DNA from: Rhodoferax potami | GTDB lineage: Bacteria > Pseudomonadota > Gammaproteobacteria > Burkholderiales > Burkholderiaceae_C | Direction: 5' to 3' | Assembly (NCBI RefSeq): GCF_032193765.1 | Contig: NZ_JAVBIJ010000001.1 | Location: 2,108,001-2,172,000, forward strand | DNA: 64,000 nt | In this document: positions 53,115 through 64,000 of the stretch, piece by piece | Position numbering within the stretch: position 1 is the stretch's first letter | Layout of the letters: each line of letters starts with the position of its first letter | Notes under the pieces: model-generated | Told to the model about the DNA's origin: nothing | The model's input: the letters and a program-made list of their open reading frames with translations, nothing else | Database searches by the model: none | Program-made: the position numbers and the translations under genes

Positions 53115-54320
53115 ATGCAAACCCACGCGCGTTCTCTCTACCTCAAAGCAACATTCATCGGCGTGCTCGCATCCAGCTGCTTTCTGGGCGGCTATGCGCT
53201 CTCGCAGCGCCACCCGGCCACCACACCGGCCGATGCCACACCCACACCTATCAGCCGCGCGATCGATGCCCGCGGCGCCGCGCAGGCCAACTTTGCCGAC
53301 ATCGCAGAGCAGCAGGGGCCGGCCGTGGTCAACATCAGCGTGCAGGGCACGGTCAAGACCAGCGCGCGCAGCGGTGGGCCGCAGCTGGACCCGCGCGATC
53401 CGTTTTATGAATTCTTTCGTCGCTTTCAGCCGCCTGCCGAGGCAGACAATGCGCCCACCCGTGGCACCGGCTCCGGATTCATCGTGAAAGCCGATGGCGT
53501 GGTGCTCACCAACGCCCACGTGGTGGCCGACGCCAGTGAGGTGACGGTCAAACTCAAAGACAAACGCGAGTTCAAGGCCAAGGTGCTGGGCATCGATAAA
53601 CTGTCGGATGTGGCGGTGCTCAAAATCGATGCCAAGGACCTGCCCACCGTCAAAATCGGCGACCCGAAAAACAGCCGCGTGGGCGAATGGGTGGTAGCCA
53701 TCGGCTCACCCTTCGGGTTTGAGAACACCGTCACTGCGGGCATCGTCTCGGCCAAGTCGCGCACCCTGCCCGACGAAGGCTATGTGCCTTTCCTGCAAAC
53801 CGATGTAGCTATCAACCCCGGCAACTCCGGCGGCCCCTTGTTCAATCTGGCGGGCGAAGTCATCGGCATCAACTCACAGATCTACAGCCGCAGCGGCGGC
53901 TACCAGGGCTTGTCGTTTGCCATCCCGATCGATGTGGCCATGAAGGTCGAAGGCCAGCTGCTGGCCCACGGCAAGGTGAGCCGCGGCCGCCTGGGCGTGG
54001 CGATTCAAGAGCTGAGCCCGGAACTGGCGGAGTCTTTCGGGCTGATGAATCCCACCGGCGCCCTGGTGAGCTCGGTGGACAAGGGCAGCGCAGCCGACAG
54101 TGCCGGCTTGCGGGCAGGCGATGTGATTTTGAAGTTCAACGGCACCGCCATCACCCAGTCCAGCGAGCTACCGCCGCTGGTGTCTGACACCGCGCCGGGC
54201 AGCAAAGCGGCCTTGAGCGTGTGGCGCCAAGGCAAGCTCAAGGAGCTAAGCCTCACGCTGGGTGACATGGAGTCAGGCAAGGTCGCCGGGGGTTATTTTG
54301 TGCCGCCGACGGTGGGTTAA
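53115..54320 (+). CDS. periplasmic serine protease DegQ/DegP type (single PDZ)
   Basis: This 401-residue trypsin-like protease/chaperone degrades misfolded envelope proteins. It has an N-terminal membrane anchor or signal (about residues 8-28), the catalytic triad in GVVLTNAHVVADA (His), KLSDVAVLKI (Asp) and INPGNSGGPLFN (Ser), and one PDZ domain (RGRLGVAIQELSPELA to the C-terminus). One PDZ domain rather than two points to a DegS/HtrA-short type, while the FFRRFQ region in the N-terminal part is DegP/DegQ-like. ATG 53115 has AAGGA upstream. The upstream ATG at 53037 lies within the promoter region. Confidence 0.95.
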   Translation: MQTHARSLYLKATFIGVLASSCFLGGYALSQRHPATTPADATPTPISRAIDARGAAQANFADIAEQQGPAVVNISVQGTVKTSARSGGPQLDPRDPFYEFFRRFQPPAEADNAPTRGTGSGFIVKADGVVLTNAHVVADASEVTVKLKDKREFKAKVLGIDKLSDVAVLKIDAKDLPTVKIGDPKNSRVGEWVVAIGSPFGFENTVTAGIVSAKSRTLPDEGYVPFLQTDVAINPGNSGGPLFNLAGEVIGINSQIYSRSGGYQGLSFAIPIDVAMKVEGQLLAHGKVSRGRLGVAIQELSPELAESFGLMNPTGALVSSVDKGSAADSAGLRAGDVILKFNGTAITQSSELPPLVSDTAPGSKAALSVWRQGKLKELSLTLGDMESGKVAGGYFVPPTVG

Positions 54321-54324
54321 GCAC

Positions 54325-54380
54325 CAAATCAGCCTCTAGCGCTCGTGGAATATGCGTGGGCAGCTATGCTTTCAGGAGCA
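54325..54380 (+). repeat. dispersed element, copy 10
   Basis: This copy reads AAATCAGCCTCTAGCGCTCG, TGGAATATGCGTGGGCAGCT and ATGCTTTCAGGAGCAA. The tail is diverged. The CTA inside GCTATG is the stop codon of mgsA on the minus strand (54364-54366), so the mgsA C-terminal residues LLLKA are encoded in the element. Confidence 0.7.
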
Positions 54381-54786
54381 ATTGCTGGAGTATCAAGCGG
54401 GCGCTGGACAGGTTGGTTGCACACGGCACGTCATGCACATCACAGGCACGTACCAGGGCATTGATGTCGGGCTCGTGAGGTTGTGGGGTCATGGGGTCGC
54501 GCAGGAAGATCACCGCGTCCACCTCCCCCACCGCCAGGCGGGCGCCGATCTGCAAGTCGCCGCCCCAAGGGCCGCTGAGCATGCGCTCCACGCTCAGGCC
54601 TACCTCGTCGACCAAGCGGCCGCCGGTGGTGCCGGTGGCCATCAAGGTGCAGGTTTGCAGATAGGGGGCGAACTCACGGGCGAGTGCCACCATGGTGTCT
54701 TTTTTGCGGTCGTGCGCGATAAGGGCGATGCGTGGGCGCTCAGAAGGGGTGCGGGTGGCGGGTCGTTGGGCGGGGCTGGTACTCAT
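54364..54786 (-). CDS. mgsA: methylglyoxal synthase
   Basis: MgsA turns dihydroxyacetone phosphate into methylglyoxal, a bypass that relieves phosphate limitation or sugar-phosphate stress. The 140-residue protein has the family motifs [14 protein letters not shown], the Gly-rich TGTTGGRL, the active-site stretch [12 protein letters not shown] (Asp) and [20 protein letters not shown]. It follows the HNH gene by 9 bp. The C-terminal end lies in the dispersed repeat. Confidence 0.97.
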   Translation of the reverse strand: MSTSPAQRPATRTPSERPRIALIAHDRKKDTMVALAREFAPYLQTCTLMATGTTGGRLVDEVGLSVERMLSGPWGGDLQIGARLAVGEVDAVIFLRDPMTPQPHEPDINALVRACDVHDVPCATNLSSARLILQQLLLKA

Positions 54787-54795
54787 GCCCGCATG

Positions 54796-55353
54796 CTAAA
54801 GCACCAGCCGGGACGAGGCGGGCACATGCGCCATCAAAAACTCCATCTGGTCCGCCAGGATGCGGCGGTTGCGCAAAATAAAGTCTTCCCACAGGCTGGG
54901 CACATAGGGCGTGTAGAGCAGCGGCATGTTGGCCTGCTCCGGGGTGCGGTGGCTTTTGCGGTGATTGCAAGGCTTGCAGGCGGTCACCACGTTCATCCAG
55001 GTGTCGATGCCATGCTGGGCGAAAGGAATGATGTGTTCCCGGGTCAGATCGGGTTCATGGAAATGCCCACCGCAGTAGGCGCACACATTGCGGTCGCGGA
55101 TGAACAGCTTGGCGTTGGTCAGGCCAGGGCGCAAGTTAAAGGGATTGATGCGGGGCACACCGCGGGTGCCAATGATGCTGTTGACCCGGATGATGGATTG
55201 CTGCCCGGTGACCGAGTTGTGGCCGCCGTGGAACACCGCGACCTCGCCGCCGGCTTCCCAGCGCACTTCGTCCGCAGCGTAATGAATCACCGCTTGTTCA
55301 AGCGATATCCAGGATTGGGGCAGCCCTTGGGCCGACAACTTCAAGACTTTCAC
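54796..55353 (-). CDS. HNH endonuclease
   Basis: This 185-residue protein has a C-terminal HNH nuclease domain (about residues 90-145): CAYCGGHF, LTREHIIPFAQHGIDTW, NVVTACKPCNHRKSHRTPE. The Cys pairs form the structural zinc site. The start is GTG 55353, chosen because GGAGG lies a normal six bases before it; no ATG suits. Its role could be in a restriction-like or housekeeping nuclease function. It lies directly upstream of mgsA on the same strand, and no restriction or phage genes are adjacent. Confidence 0.9.
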   Translation of the reverse strand: MKVLKLSAQGLPQSWISLEQAVIHYAADEVRWEAGGEVAVFHGGHNSVTGQQSIIRVNSIIGTRGVPRINPFNLRPGLTNAKLFIRDRNVCAYCGGHFHEPDLTREHIIPFAQHGIDTWMNVVTACKPCNHRKSHRTPEQANMPLLYTPYVPSLWEDFILRNRRILADQMEFLMAHVPASSRLVL

Positions 55354-55469
55354 GCAACGCCTCCATCAACGGTTCAAACAACCACCAACACAAGTCTGCA
55401 AAGGTCTGCAAGTGCGCACCGGACGAGCGGCCCGGGCCCTGCTCGGTCACAATATACCGTGTTTCCATG

Positions 55470-55526
55470 ACAAATTGGCTTCAGGCGCCGATGCGATGTG
55501 CGCAGCCTGCTATCAAAAAGATAACA
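55470..55526 (+). repeat. dispersed element, copy 11
   Basis: This copy reads CAAATTGGCTTCAGGCGCCG, ATGCGATGTGCGCAGCCTGC and TATCAAAAAGATAACAA. It ends 5 bases before the ribF start codon, which has no visible Shine-Dalgarno, so the element forms the ribF leader. Confidence 0.65.
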
Positions 55527-55531
55527 ACTCC

Positions 55532-56530
55532 ATGAAGGTTTTTCGCGGTTTCAAGCACCCCGGCGTTGCCGAGGCGTGCGCAGTGACGATTGGCAACTTC
55601 GATGGCGTGCACCGGGGCCACCAGGCCATGCTGGCCTTGCTGCGGGGCGAGGCCCAGCAGCGCCATGTGCCCAGCTGTGTGCTCACCTTTGAGCCCCATC
55701 CGCGCGACTATTTCGCCAAACTCCATCAAAAGCCGGAGTTGGCACCCGCCCGGGTAGGCACCCTGCGCGACAAGCTGGACGACCTGGCCAAGGCCGGTGT
55801 AGACCAGACCATCGTGCTGCCTTTCGATGCGCGCCTGGCCAACCAGAGCCCGCAAGACTTCATCCAGCAGGTGCTGCAGGACGGCCTGGGTGCCCGCTAT
55901 GTGCTGGTGGGTGACGATTTCCGCTTCGGCAAGGCCCGCGCGGGCGACTACGCTCTTCTCGACGCGGCGGGAGAGGCCCACGGCTTTGACGTGGCCCGCA
56001 TGAACAGCTACGAGGTGCATGGCCTGCGCGTCTCCAGCTCTGCGGTGCGCGACGCACTGGGCCAAGGGCGGATGCAAGATGCCGCTCGCCTGCTGGGTCG
56101 GCCCTATTGCATCAGTGGCCATGTGGTGCACGGGCGCAAGCTGGGCCGCACCTTAGGCTTCAAAACCCTGAATTTGCGCTTTGCGCACTGGAAACCCGCC
56201 GCCAGCGGCATTTTTGTGGTGCTGGTGCACGGCCTCTCGCCCAAACCCCTGCAAGGTGTGGCCAACCTTGGTGTGCGCCCCTCGCTGGACCCCAACGACG
56301 TCAACCGCGGCCGGGTGCTGCTGGAGACCCATTGCCTGGACTGGCCGGAGGAACTGGGCCCGGAGGGGGCCTACGGTAAAATCATCCGGGTGGAACTTCT
56401 ACACAAACTGCACGACGAGCTCAAATACGACGGCCTGGATGCCCTGACCCAAGGGATACAGAAAGACCGCGACGACGCACGTGCCTGGCTCGCCTCGCAC
56501 ACCAACGCGCCGGGCAGCACCCGAATTTGA
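55532..56530 (+). CDS. ribF: bifunctional riboflavin kinase/FAD synthetase
   Basis: RibF makes FMN from riboflavin and FAD from FMN. The 332-residue protein has the N-terminal nucleotidyltransferase part (TIGNFDGVHRGHQAML, FGKARAGDYALL, SSSAVRDALGQG) and the C-terminal flavokinase domain (GRKLGRTLGFKTLNLRF, ANLGVRPSLD). The flavokinase motif reads GFKTLNL where GFPTAN is usual, a small departure. ATG 55532 matches the family start; the open frame reaches further upstream to 55412 but through the repeat and without a family match. It is 134 bp upstream of ileS. Confidence 0.96.
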   Translation: MKVFRGFKHPGVAEACAVTIGNFDGVHRGHQAMLALLRGEAQQRHVPSCVLTFEPHPRDYFAKLHQKPELAPARVGTLRDKLDDLAKAGVDQTIVLPFDARLANQSPQDFIQQVLQDGLGARYVLVGDDFRFGKARAGDYALLDAAGEAHGFDVARMNSYEVHGLRVSSSAVRDALGQGRMQDAARLLGRPYCISGHVVHGRKLGRTLGFKTLNLRFAHWKPAASGIFVVLVHGLSPKPLQGVANLGVRPSLDPNDVNRGRVLLETHCLDWPEELGPEGAYGKIIRVELLHKLHDELKYDGLDALTQGIQKDRDDARAWLASHTNAPGSTRI

Positions 56531-56664
56531 CGGGGCTGGCCCCTGCGGCCACCCGACGCACCTTGCCCCGCGTCACCTGTCTCCCTCTGGGGTTGCCTTG
56601 GCCCATGCGCCGGTAGCCCCCCACCCGAATTGCTTGCACAAAGCCTCCAAACCGAGAGTTGGCC

Positions 56665-59564
<2,900 letters not shown>

Positions 59565-59565
<1 letters not shown>

Positions 59566-60074
59566 TGGCCCGCGGTAAACAAACCTTCAGCAAGAGCAGC
59601 GGCAAAAGCGGCTGGGTACAGTGGCTAGGCTTGGCCCTGATCTTGCTGTTGATTGACCAGTTCACCAAAGTCCTGATTGTGGGTAACTACCGTCTGGGCG
59701 ACAGCACCTTTGTCACCAGCTTCTTTAATGTCGTGCGGGTGCACAACACCGGCGCTGCGTTCTCGTTTTTGGCGGATGCGGGCGGCTGGCAGCGCTGGTT
59801 TTTTACCGGCATCGGATTTGTGGCGGCCGCGGTGATCATCTGGATGCTGCGCGCCCATCCGGGGCAAAAGTTGTTCAGCTTTGCCATGGCCTGCATTTTG
59901 GGCGGCGCCATCGGCAATGTGATTGACCGCTTGATGTACGGCTACGTGGTGGACTTTCTGGACTTCCACTGGAACGGCATGCATTTCCCGTCTTTCAATG
60001 TGGCGGATTGTGCGATTTCCGTAGGCGCCATCTGCCTGATCCTCGACGAACTCCTGCGGGTCCGAAAAACCTGA
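59565..60074 (+). CDS. lspA: lipoprotein signal peptidase (signal peptidase II)
   Basis: LspA cleaves the signal peptides of prolipoproteins in the inner membrane. The 169-residue protein has four helices and the catalytic aspartates Asp121 ([15 protein letters not shown]) and Asp148 ([11 protein letters not shown]). [12 protein letters not shown] is another family motif. It overlaps ileS by one base and is the usual partner of that gene. An Arg/Lys-rich N-terminal tail precedes the first helix. Confidence 0.97.
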
Positions 60075-60178
60075 TTCCAAGGCGACTGCCGGGCGCCAGA
60101 AGGCGCTCGCCTAAAATAGAGGTCTTTGGCGTGCGCACCCCTCTGCGCCCCGCTGCGTCTCGCACCGACACCCCCACC

Positions 60179-61105
60179 ATGCGCACACCCTTTTTCCGAC
60201 GCGGCCTGTTGGCCGCTATTTTGACTTTGGGCGCTTGCCAAGCCAGTTTGGCGCAGAGCGTCCTGATGGCGCAAGCAGCCACTCCGGCGGCCGATACCGC
60301 CCCCGCAGCCAACGCAGTGTCCGGCCAATTTGACAAGGCGATCAACAAGGACGAAAACTGGTACTTCTCCTGGGGCTACAGCCGCCAGCAGTACGCGCCG
60401 TCCGACATCCACGTTTCGCAACCGGAACTGGGCAACAACTTCACGGTCCGCCAAGCGCGAGCCAGCGACTTCCCGTCCAGTGTGCCGGACACTTTCAAGT
60501 CCCTGCTCAGCCTGGACTTCACCGATCCGCAGGAAAACATCCGCATCGGCAAGTTCCTCAACGACGAGAAAACATTCGCAGTGGAACTGAACATCGACCA
60601 CAGCAAATACAACGTCGATTACGGGCAAACGGTGGCGGTCGATGGCACGGTGACCACCCCGGGTGCGACCTCCTCCATGGTAGTGTCGCCCCAGAACTTC
60701 AACTACGCCTTGCACAACGGCTTGAACCACATCATGGTCAATGCCGTCTGGCTGCACCGCTTGCGCGGCCCGGCGCACAAAGCCGGCGACCTGCAACTCA
60801 TCAGCCGGGTGGGCGCAGGCATTTTGCTGCCCCACGCAGACAACGTGATTTTTGGCAACGCCAACCAGGTCGGCCCCAAGAACGAAAACATCTGCTGCTT
60901 CAAGAGCAACGACTGGTGGCAGATCAACGGCTGGACCGCAGGCGTGGAAGTGGGCCTGCGCTACCGGGTCTACAAGGCGATTTATGTGGAGCTGACCAAC
61001 AAAATTGCCTACGGCCGCCTGAGCAAGGTGCCGGTTTACAAGGGCACAGCCGACCAGGAAATCTGGATGAACGAGCAGGTCTTGTCGGCCGGCTTTTTGT
61101 TCTAA
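60179..61105 (+). CDS. putative outer-membrane protein, function unknown
   Basis: This 308-residue exported protein has a signal peptide (RGLLAAILTLGACQASLAQS). It holds both a possible signal peptidase I site (SLA-QS) and a lipobox-like LGAC, so either processing is possible. The mature part alternates in amphipathic beta-strand fashion (ELNIDHSKYNVDYGQTVAVD, WWQINGWTAGVEVGLRYRVY) and ends VLSAGFLF, a terminal Phe as in outer-membrane barrels. It resembles PagP/OmpA-like small barrels only loosely. I do not recognise a family. A terminator follows directly. Confidence 0.7.
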   Translation: MRTPFFRRGLLAAILTLGACQASLAQSVLMAQAATPAADTAPAANAVSGQFDKAINKDENWYFSWGYSRQQYAPSDIHVSQPELGNNFTVRQARASDFPSSVPDTFKSLLSLDFTDPQENIRIGKFLNDEKTFAVELNIDHSKYNVDYGQTVAVDGTVTTPGATSSMVVSPQNFNYALHNGLNHIMVNAVWLHRLRGPAHKAGDLQLISRVGAGILLPHADNVIFGNANQVGPKNENICCFKSNDWWQINGWTAGVEVGLRYRVYKAIYVELTNKIAYGRLSKVPVYKGTADQEIWMNEQVLSAGFLF

Positions 61106-61127
61106 ACCGCAGCACACCTGCCAAGCC

Positions 61128-61157
61128 AAGGGCACCCGAATCGGGTGCCCTTTTTTG
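61128..61157. terminator. bidirectional terminator between the outer-membrane protein gene and qor
   Basis: AAGGGCACCCGA and TCGGGTGCCCTT form a 12-bp stem with almost no loop, followed by TTTTG. The centre is tight, so fewer pairs must open. It serves two convergent genes. Confidence 0.85.
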
Positions 61158-61158
61158 T

Positions 61159-62154
61159 TTACAGCGTCAGCACGGTGCAACCGGTGGTGCGGCGCGACTC
61201 CAGATCCTGGTGGGCTTGCTGCACATCCTCCAGGCGGTAGCGCTGGGCGATATGGATCTGGACCTTGCCGCTCAACACGATATCGAACAGGTCATCCGCC
61301 ATGGCCTGGGTGCTCTCGCGGGTGGCAATGTGGGTGAACAGAGTCTGGCGCGTCACATAAATCGAACCCTTGGGCCCGAGGATGCCGGGCGAGAACGGCG
61401 CCACCGGGCCGGAGGCATTGCCAAAGCTGGCCATCAAGCCAAAGGGGGCAATGCAATCGAGCGACTGGTCCCAGGTGTCTTTGCCTACCGAGTCGTAGAC
61501 CACCTTCACACCCTTGCCACCGGTCAGCTCCTTGACCTTGGCCGCGAAATCACCCGCTCTGTAATTGATAGCAAACTCCGCACCATTGGCGAGGGCTAGG
61601 GCGCATTTTTCATCAGATCCAGCAGTGCCAATCAAGCGCAATCCCAACGCTTTGGCCCATTGGCAGGCAATCAGGCCCACGCCACCGGCAGCCGCATGGA
61701 AGAGCACAAAGTCACCCGCCTGCAAGCCGCCCTGGGGCAAGGTGCGCTTGAGCAGGTACTGGGCGGTCAAGCCCTTGAGCATCATCGCCGCACCGGTCTC
61801 GAAGCTGATGCCGTCAGGCAACTTGCACACGCACTTGGCAGGCATCACCCGCACTTCGCAGTAGCTGCCCGGTGGTTGGCTGGCATAGGCCGCGCGGTCG
61901 CCCACCTGGAGGTGGCTCACGCCCTCGCCCACTGCCTCGATCACACCGGCGGCTTCCATGCCCAACTGCACCGGCAGGTTCATCGGGTACAGACCGCTGC
62001 GCTGGTAGACATCGATGTAATTCAGGCCCACCGCATGGTGGCGGATACGCACCTCGCCGGGGCCGGGCTCGCCCACGGTGACCTGCACCAGCTGCAGCTG
62101 CTCGGGGCCGCCGTGCTGGGCGATGTGGATGGCGCGGGATGTCACTGAACGCAT
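61159..62154 (-). CDS. qor: NADPH:quinone oxidoreductase
   Basis: This zeta-crystallin-type (MDR family) quinone reductase is 331 residues long. Motifs include GLNYIDVYQRSGLYP, PVQLGMEAAGVIEAVG, the NADPH loop AAAGGVGLIACQWAK and VYDSVGKDTWDQSLD. No zinc ligands are present, as expected for this branch. ATG 62154 has GGAGA upstream; the much longer open frame beyond it is a non-coding extension. Its start is about 108 bp from the divergent EamA gene. Confidence 0.94.
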   Translation of the reverse strand: MRSVTSRAIHIAQHGGPEQLQLVQVTVGEPGPGEVRIRHHAVGLNYIDVYQRSGLYPMNLPVQLGMEAAGVIEAVGEGVSHLQVGDRAAYASQPPGSYCEVRVMPAKCVCKLPDGISFETGAAMMLKGLTAQYLLKRTLPQGGLQAGDFVLFHAAAGGVGLIACQWAKALGLRLIGTAGSDEKCALALANGAEFAINYRAGDFAAKVKELTGGKGVKVVYDSVGKDTWDQSLDCIAPFGLMASFGNASGPVAPFSPGILGPKGSIYVTRQTLFTHIATRESTQAMADDLFDIVLSGKVQIHIAQRYRLEDVQQAHQDLESRRTTGCTVLTL

Positions 62155-62262
62155 GGTCTTGTCTCCATCGATGGGGTTGTTATGAATCCGGAGCATGGTG
62201 CCAGAAATCGGCCGCGCCCGCAGCCCTGCGCGGGGCATCGCTTCCTTGTTACAGTCGACGCG

Positions 62263-63165
62263 ATGACCCAACGCCTGACGCCGACTGCCGCCCTTCTTCT
62301 CGTGATTCCCCCCTTGATGTGGTCCGGCAACGCAGTCGTAGGCCGCCTGGTCGCCCCCCTCATTTCCCCGATGACGCTGAACCTGCTGCGCTGGGGGATT
62401 GCGTTTTTGATTTTGTTGCCCCTGGCCCGCCGGGTGCTGCAGCGCAACAGTGACCTGTGGCCCCAGTGGAAGCGGTTTACCCTGCTCAGCCTGTTCAGCA
62501 TCGGGGGCTACAACGCGCTGTTGTACCTGGCGCTTAACACCTCGACGGCGATCAACGTCACCCTCGTCGGCGCGAGCACGCCGGTGTGGATGTTGCTCAT
62601 TGGGCGCCTGTTCTTCAAAGTGCCGGTCAGCCGCCGGCAAATTTTGGGGGCGGTGTTGTCGATTGCCGGCGTGGTGCTGGTGCTGGGCCGCGGCGATTGG
62701 GAAGTCATGACCCAGCTGCGCTTGGTGCCGGGCGACCTGTATGTGCTCTTGGCCTCCATCGCCTGGGCGACCTACAGCTGGCTACTGGCCCACCCCACGC
62801 CGGAGTCGGCGGCGATCCGGGCCGACTGGGCCACGTTTTTGATGGGGCAGATTGTGTTCGGCTTGGGCTGGTCTATGGCCTTCACGGCCGGCGAGTGGGC
62901 CCTGACGCCGGCCCATATCGACTGGAGTGCCGGTCTGGTTGCGGCACTGGCGTTTATTGCAGTGGGCCCTGCGGTGATTGCCTACGGCAGCTGGGGTGCA
63001 GGCGTCTCGCGTGCCGGGCCTGCGATTGCGGGTTTCTTTATCAACCTCACGCCACTGTTCACTGCGGTGCTGTCGTCTATTTTTATCGGTGAAGCACCAC
63101 GCGCCTACCATGCGGCCGCGTTTGTGCTGATCGTCTCCGGTATTGTGATTTCTTCGCGCAAGTAG
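62263..63165 (+). CDS. EamA/DMT family transporter
   Basis: This 300-residue protein has ten helices made of two EamA repeats (residues about 8-135 and 150-295). WSGNAVVGRLVAPLISP, NTSTAINVTLVGASTP and the second-half YGSWGAGVSRAGPA fit the drug/metabolite exporter superfamily (YdcZ/RhaT-like branch). Substrates of the family include amino acids and metabolites; none can be named from the sequence. It is divergent from qor and convergent with an MFS gene. Confidence 0.9.
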   Translation: MTQRLTPTAALLLVIPPLMWSGNAVVGRLVAPLISPMTLNLLRWGIAFLILLPLARRVLQRNSDLWPQWKRFTLLSLFSIGGYNALLYLALNTSTAINVTLVGASTPVWMLLIGRLFFKVPVSRRQILGAVLSIAGVVLVLGRGDWEVMTQLRLVPGDLYVLLASIAWATYSWLLAHPTPESAAIRADWATFLMGQIVFGLGWSMAFTAGEWALTPAHIDWSAGLVAALAFIAVGPAVIAYGSWGAGVSRAGPAIAGFFINLTPLFTAVLSSIFIGEAPRAYHAAAFVLIVSGIVISSRK

Positions 63166-63201
63166 CCTAGCCGCCCGGGCGGGAATAGCGCGGCCACTGC
63201 A

Positions 63202-64000
63202 TCAGGCCGCTTTTTCGGGCACAAAGCGTGCGCTGAGCGCAAGCACCGTGGCGGCCACCACCACCACACCCATGGCAGCAGTGAGCGACGCGTGTTGGGC
63301 AATGAAGCCAATCAAGGGCGGGCCGACCATGAACCCGGCATAGCCGATGGACGAGACCGCCGCAATCGCGGCTGCTGGCGTGGTGCCGGGCACCCGGCTC
63401 GCCGCACCATACAAAATCGGCACGATCATCGCAAGGCCGGCACCGACCAACCCGCACCCGATGATCGCCACCACCGGATGACCGGTCAGCAAGACACCGG
63501 CCATCGACACCGCAGTTACCACACCGCTCACTTGCAGCAAGCGCTGCTCGCTATAGAGCGCCCGCAGCCGGTCTGCCGCAAAGCGCATGACGGCCATCGC
63601 ACCGGCACAGGCGGCGTAGCCAATGGCGGCCTGCTCATGGGGCATGCGCACCTCTTGCTGGAGGTAGAGCACACACCAATCAAACATCACCCCCTCCGCG
63701 CTCATGCCAGCAAATGTGAGTAGGCCCATGATCAGCAGCGCACCCCGCGGCCAGGTGAAGTGGACTTTGGGCTTGTCGGTGGGCGGTGGCGTGGGCAGCA
63801 TCCAGCGTGCACCGATCCAGATCGCCACCGCGACCGCTACCCCCACACCCAGTAACTGCCACTCAGCCAACACCCCGGCACCCAACATGCCGGCCGCCAG
63901 CGCCGCCCCGCCCATGGCCCCCAAGCTGAACATGCCGTGCAAGCTCCCCATGATGGGTTGGCCCCCGGCCACCTCTAGGGCCGAGCCCTCGGTGTTGATG
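63202..64000 (-). CDS. MFS transporter, 5' partial (YbjJ-like)
   Basis: This is a major facilitator transporter whose 5' end lies past the window. The open frame continues from the first ATG (63972) to the edge, reading INTEGSALEVAGGQPIMGSL, which matches the MFS pattern of helix 4 and the loop before helix 5 in YbjJ-like transporters. The visible part has about nine helices, with a conserved Gly/Arg pattern near GYAACAGAMAVMRFAADRLR. It is probably an exporter or a sugar/metabolite transporter. It converges on the EamA gene with a 36-bp gap and no strong terminator. Confidence 0.85.
   Translation of the reverse strand, partial: INTEGSALEVAGGQPIMGSLHGMFSLGAMGGAALAAGMLGAGVLAEWQLLGVGVAVAVAIWIGARWMLPTPPPTDKPKVHFTWPRGALLIMGLLTFAGMSAEGVMFDWCVLYLQQEVRMPHEQAAIGYAACAGAMAVMRFAADRLRALYSEQRLLQVSGVVTAVSMAGVLLTGHPVVAIIGCGLVGAGLAMIVPILYGAASRVPGTTPAAAIAAVSSIGYAGFMVGPPLIGFIAQHASLTAAMGVVVVAATVLALSARFVPEKAA

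Noticed and set aside
61557..61604. Repeat-like sequence inside qor (CTAGCCCTCGCC....TTTGCTATCAATTAC on the minus strand)
   Set aside because: It resembles the dispersed element, but it encodes NGAEFAINYRAGD, which is conserved in quinone oxidoreductases from other bacteria; the likeness is probably coincidental.

Overview
This window is a GC-rich, densely packed chromosomal segment of a betaproteobacterium. The gene content and order (livFGMH, ftsK-lolA-rarA, rpmBG, moaC, valS, ileS-lspA), the AscD/RfbI-type reductase and the style of the intergenic repeats point to Comamonadaceae, close to Rhodoferax. That placement is inferred from family resemblance, not from a search. No prophage, insertion sequence, CRISPR array or integron is visible, and no stretch longer than about 300 bases lacks a gene.

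Layout. 1-5.5 kb: a c-di-GMP block with a PAS-GGDEF-EAL protein cut by the window edge, an orphan TRAP/DctP-type periplasmic binding protein, and a translationally coupled membrane GGDEF-EAL protein that is frameshifted at a C6 tract. 5.5-19.5 kb: housekeeping genes (queF, yaaA, moaC, valS, a TusA-like protein, a Nudix hydrolase, cysM, tRNA-Leu(CAA)), a PAP2 phosphatase, an SDR protein and a 2Fe-2S/FAD reductase. 19.5-23.1 kb: a branched-chain amino acid type ABC transporter (livFGMH) without its binding protein. 23.3-29.2 kb: rarA, an MscS channel, lolA, ftsK and a Crp/Fnr regulator, all on the minus strand, with trxB divergent. 30.3-31 kb: rpmB-rpmG with a structured leader. 31-34 kb: an acyl desaturase, an RsmB-type rRNA methyltransferase and a DUF1653 protein. 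34-36.9 kb: a two-component system divergent from a five-EF-hand protein. 37.1-41.9 kb: a four-gene MacAB-TolC-like export operon. 41.9-45.7 kb: purN, yceH and a PimC/PimD-like acyl-CoA dehydrogenase pair. 45.8-54.3 kb: a third GGDEF-EAL protein, an AI-2E-family permease, a histone-deacetylase-like enzyme next to a Pat/YfiQ-like acetyltransferase, and a DegQ/DegP protease with a sigma-E-like promoter. 54.3-64 kb: mgsA, an HNH nuclease, ribF, ileS, lspA, a putative outer-membrane protein, qor, an EamA transporter and an MFS transporter cut by the window edge.

The most striking non-genic signal is a dispersed element of about 45-60 bp. Its rough pattern is GAAAT..GCCTCTAGCGCTCG...AATATTGCGC....AGCTAT......ATAGCAAA. 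At least eleven copies occur on both strands. Many do not simply lie between genes: they supply stop codons (yaaA, the second GGDEF-EAL gene, DUF1653, mgsA, purN), a start codon (the alpha/beta hydrolase), the signal-peptide codons of lolA and in-frame codons inside rarA. The other lead of interest is the binding-protein plus GGDEF-EAL pair near 1.7-5.5 kb, whose layout recalls the NspS-MbaA polyamine sensing pair of Vibrio.
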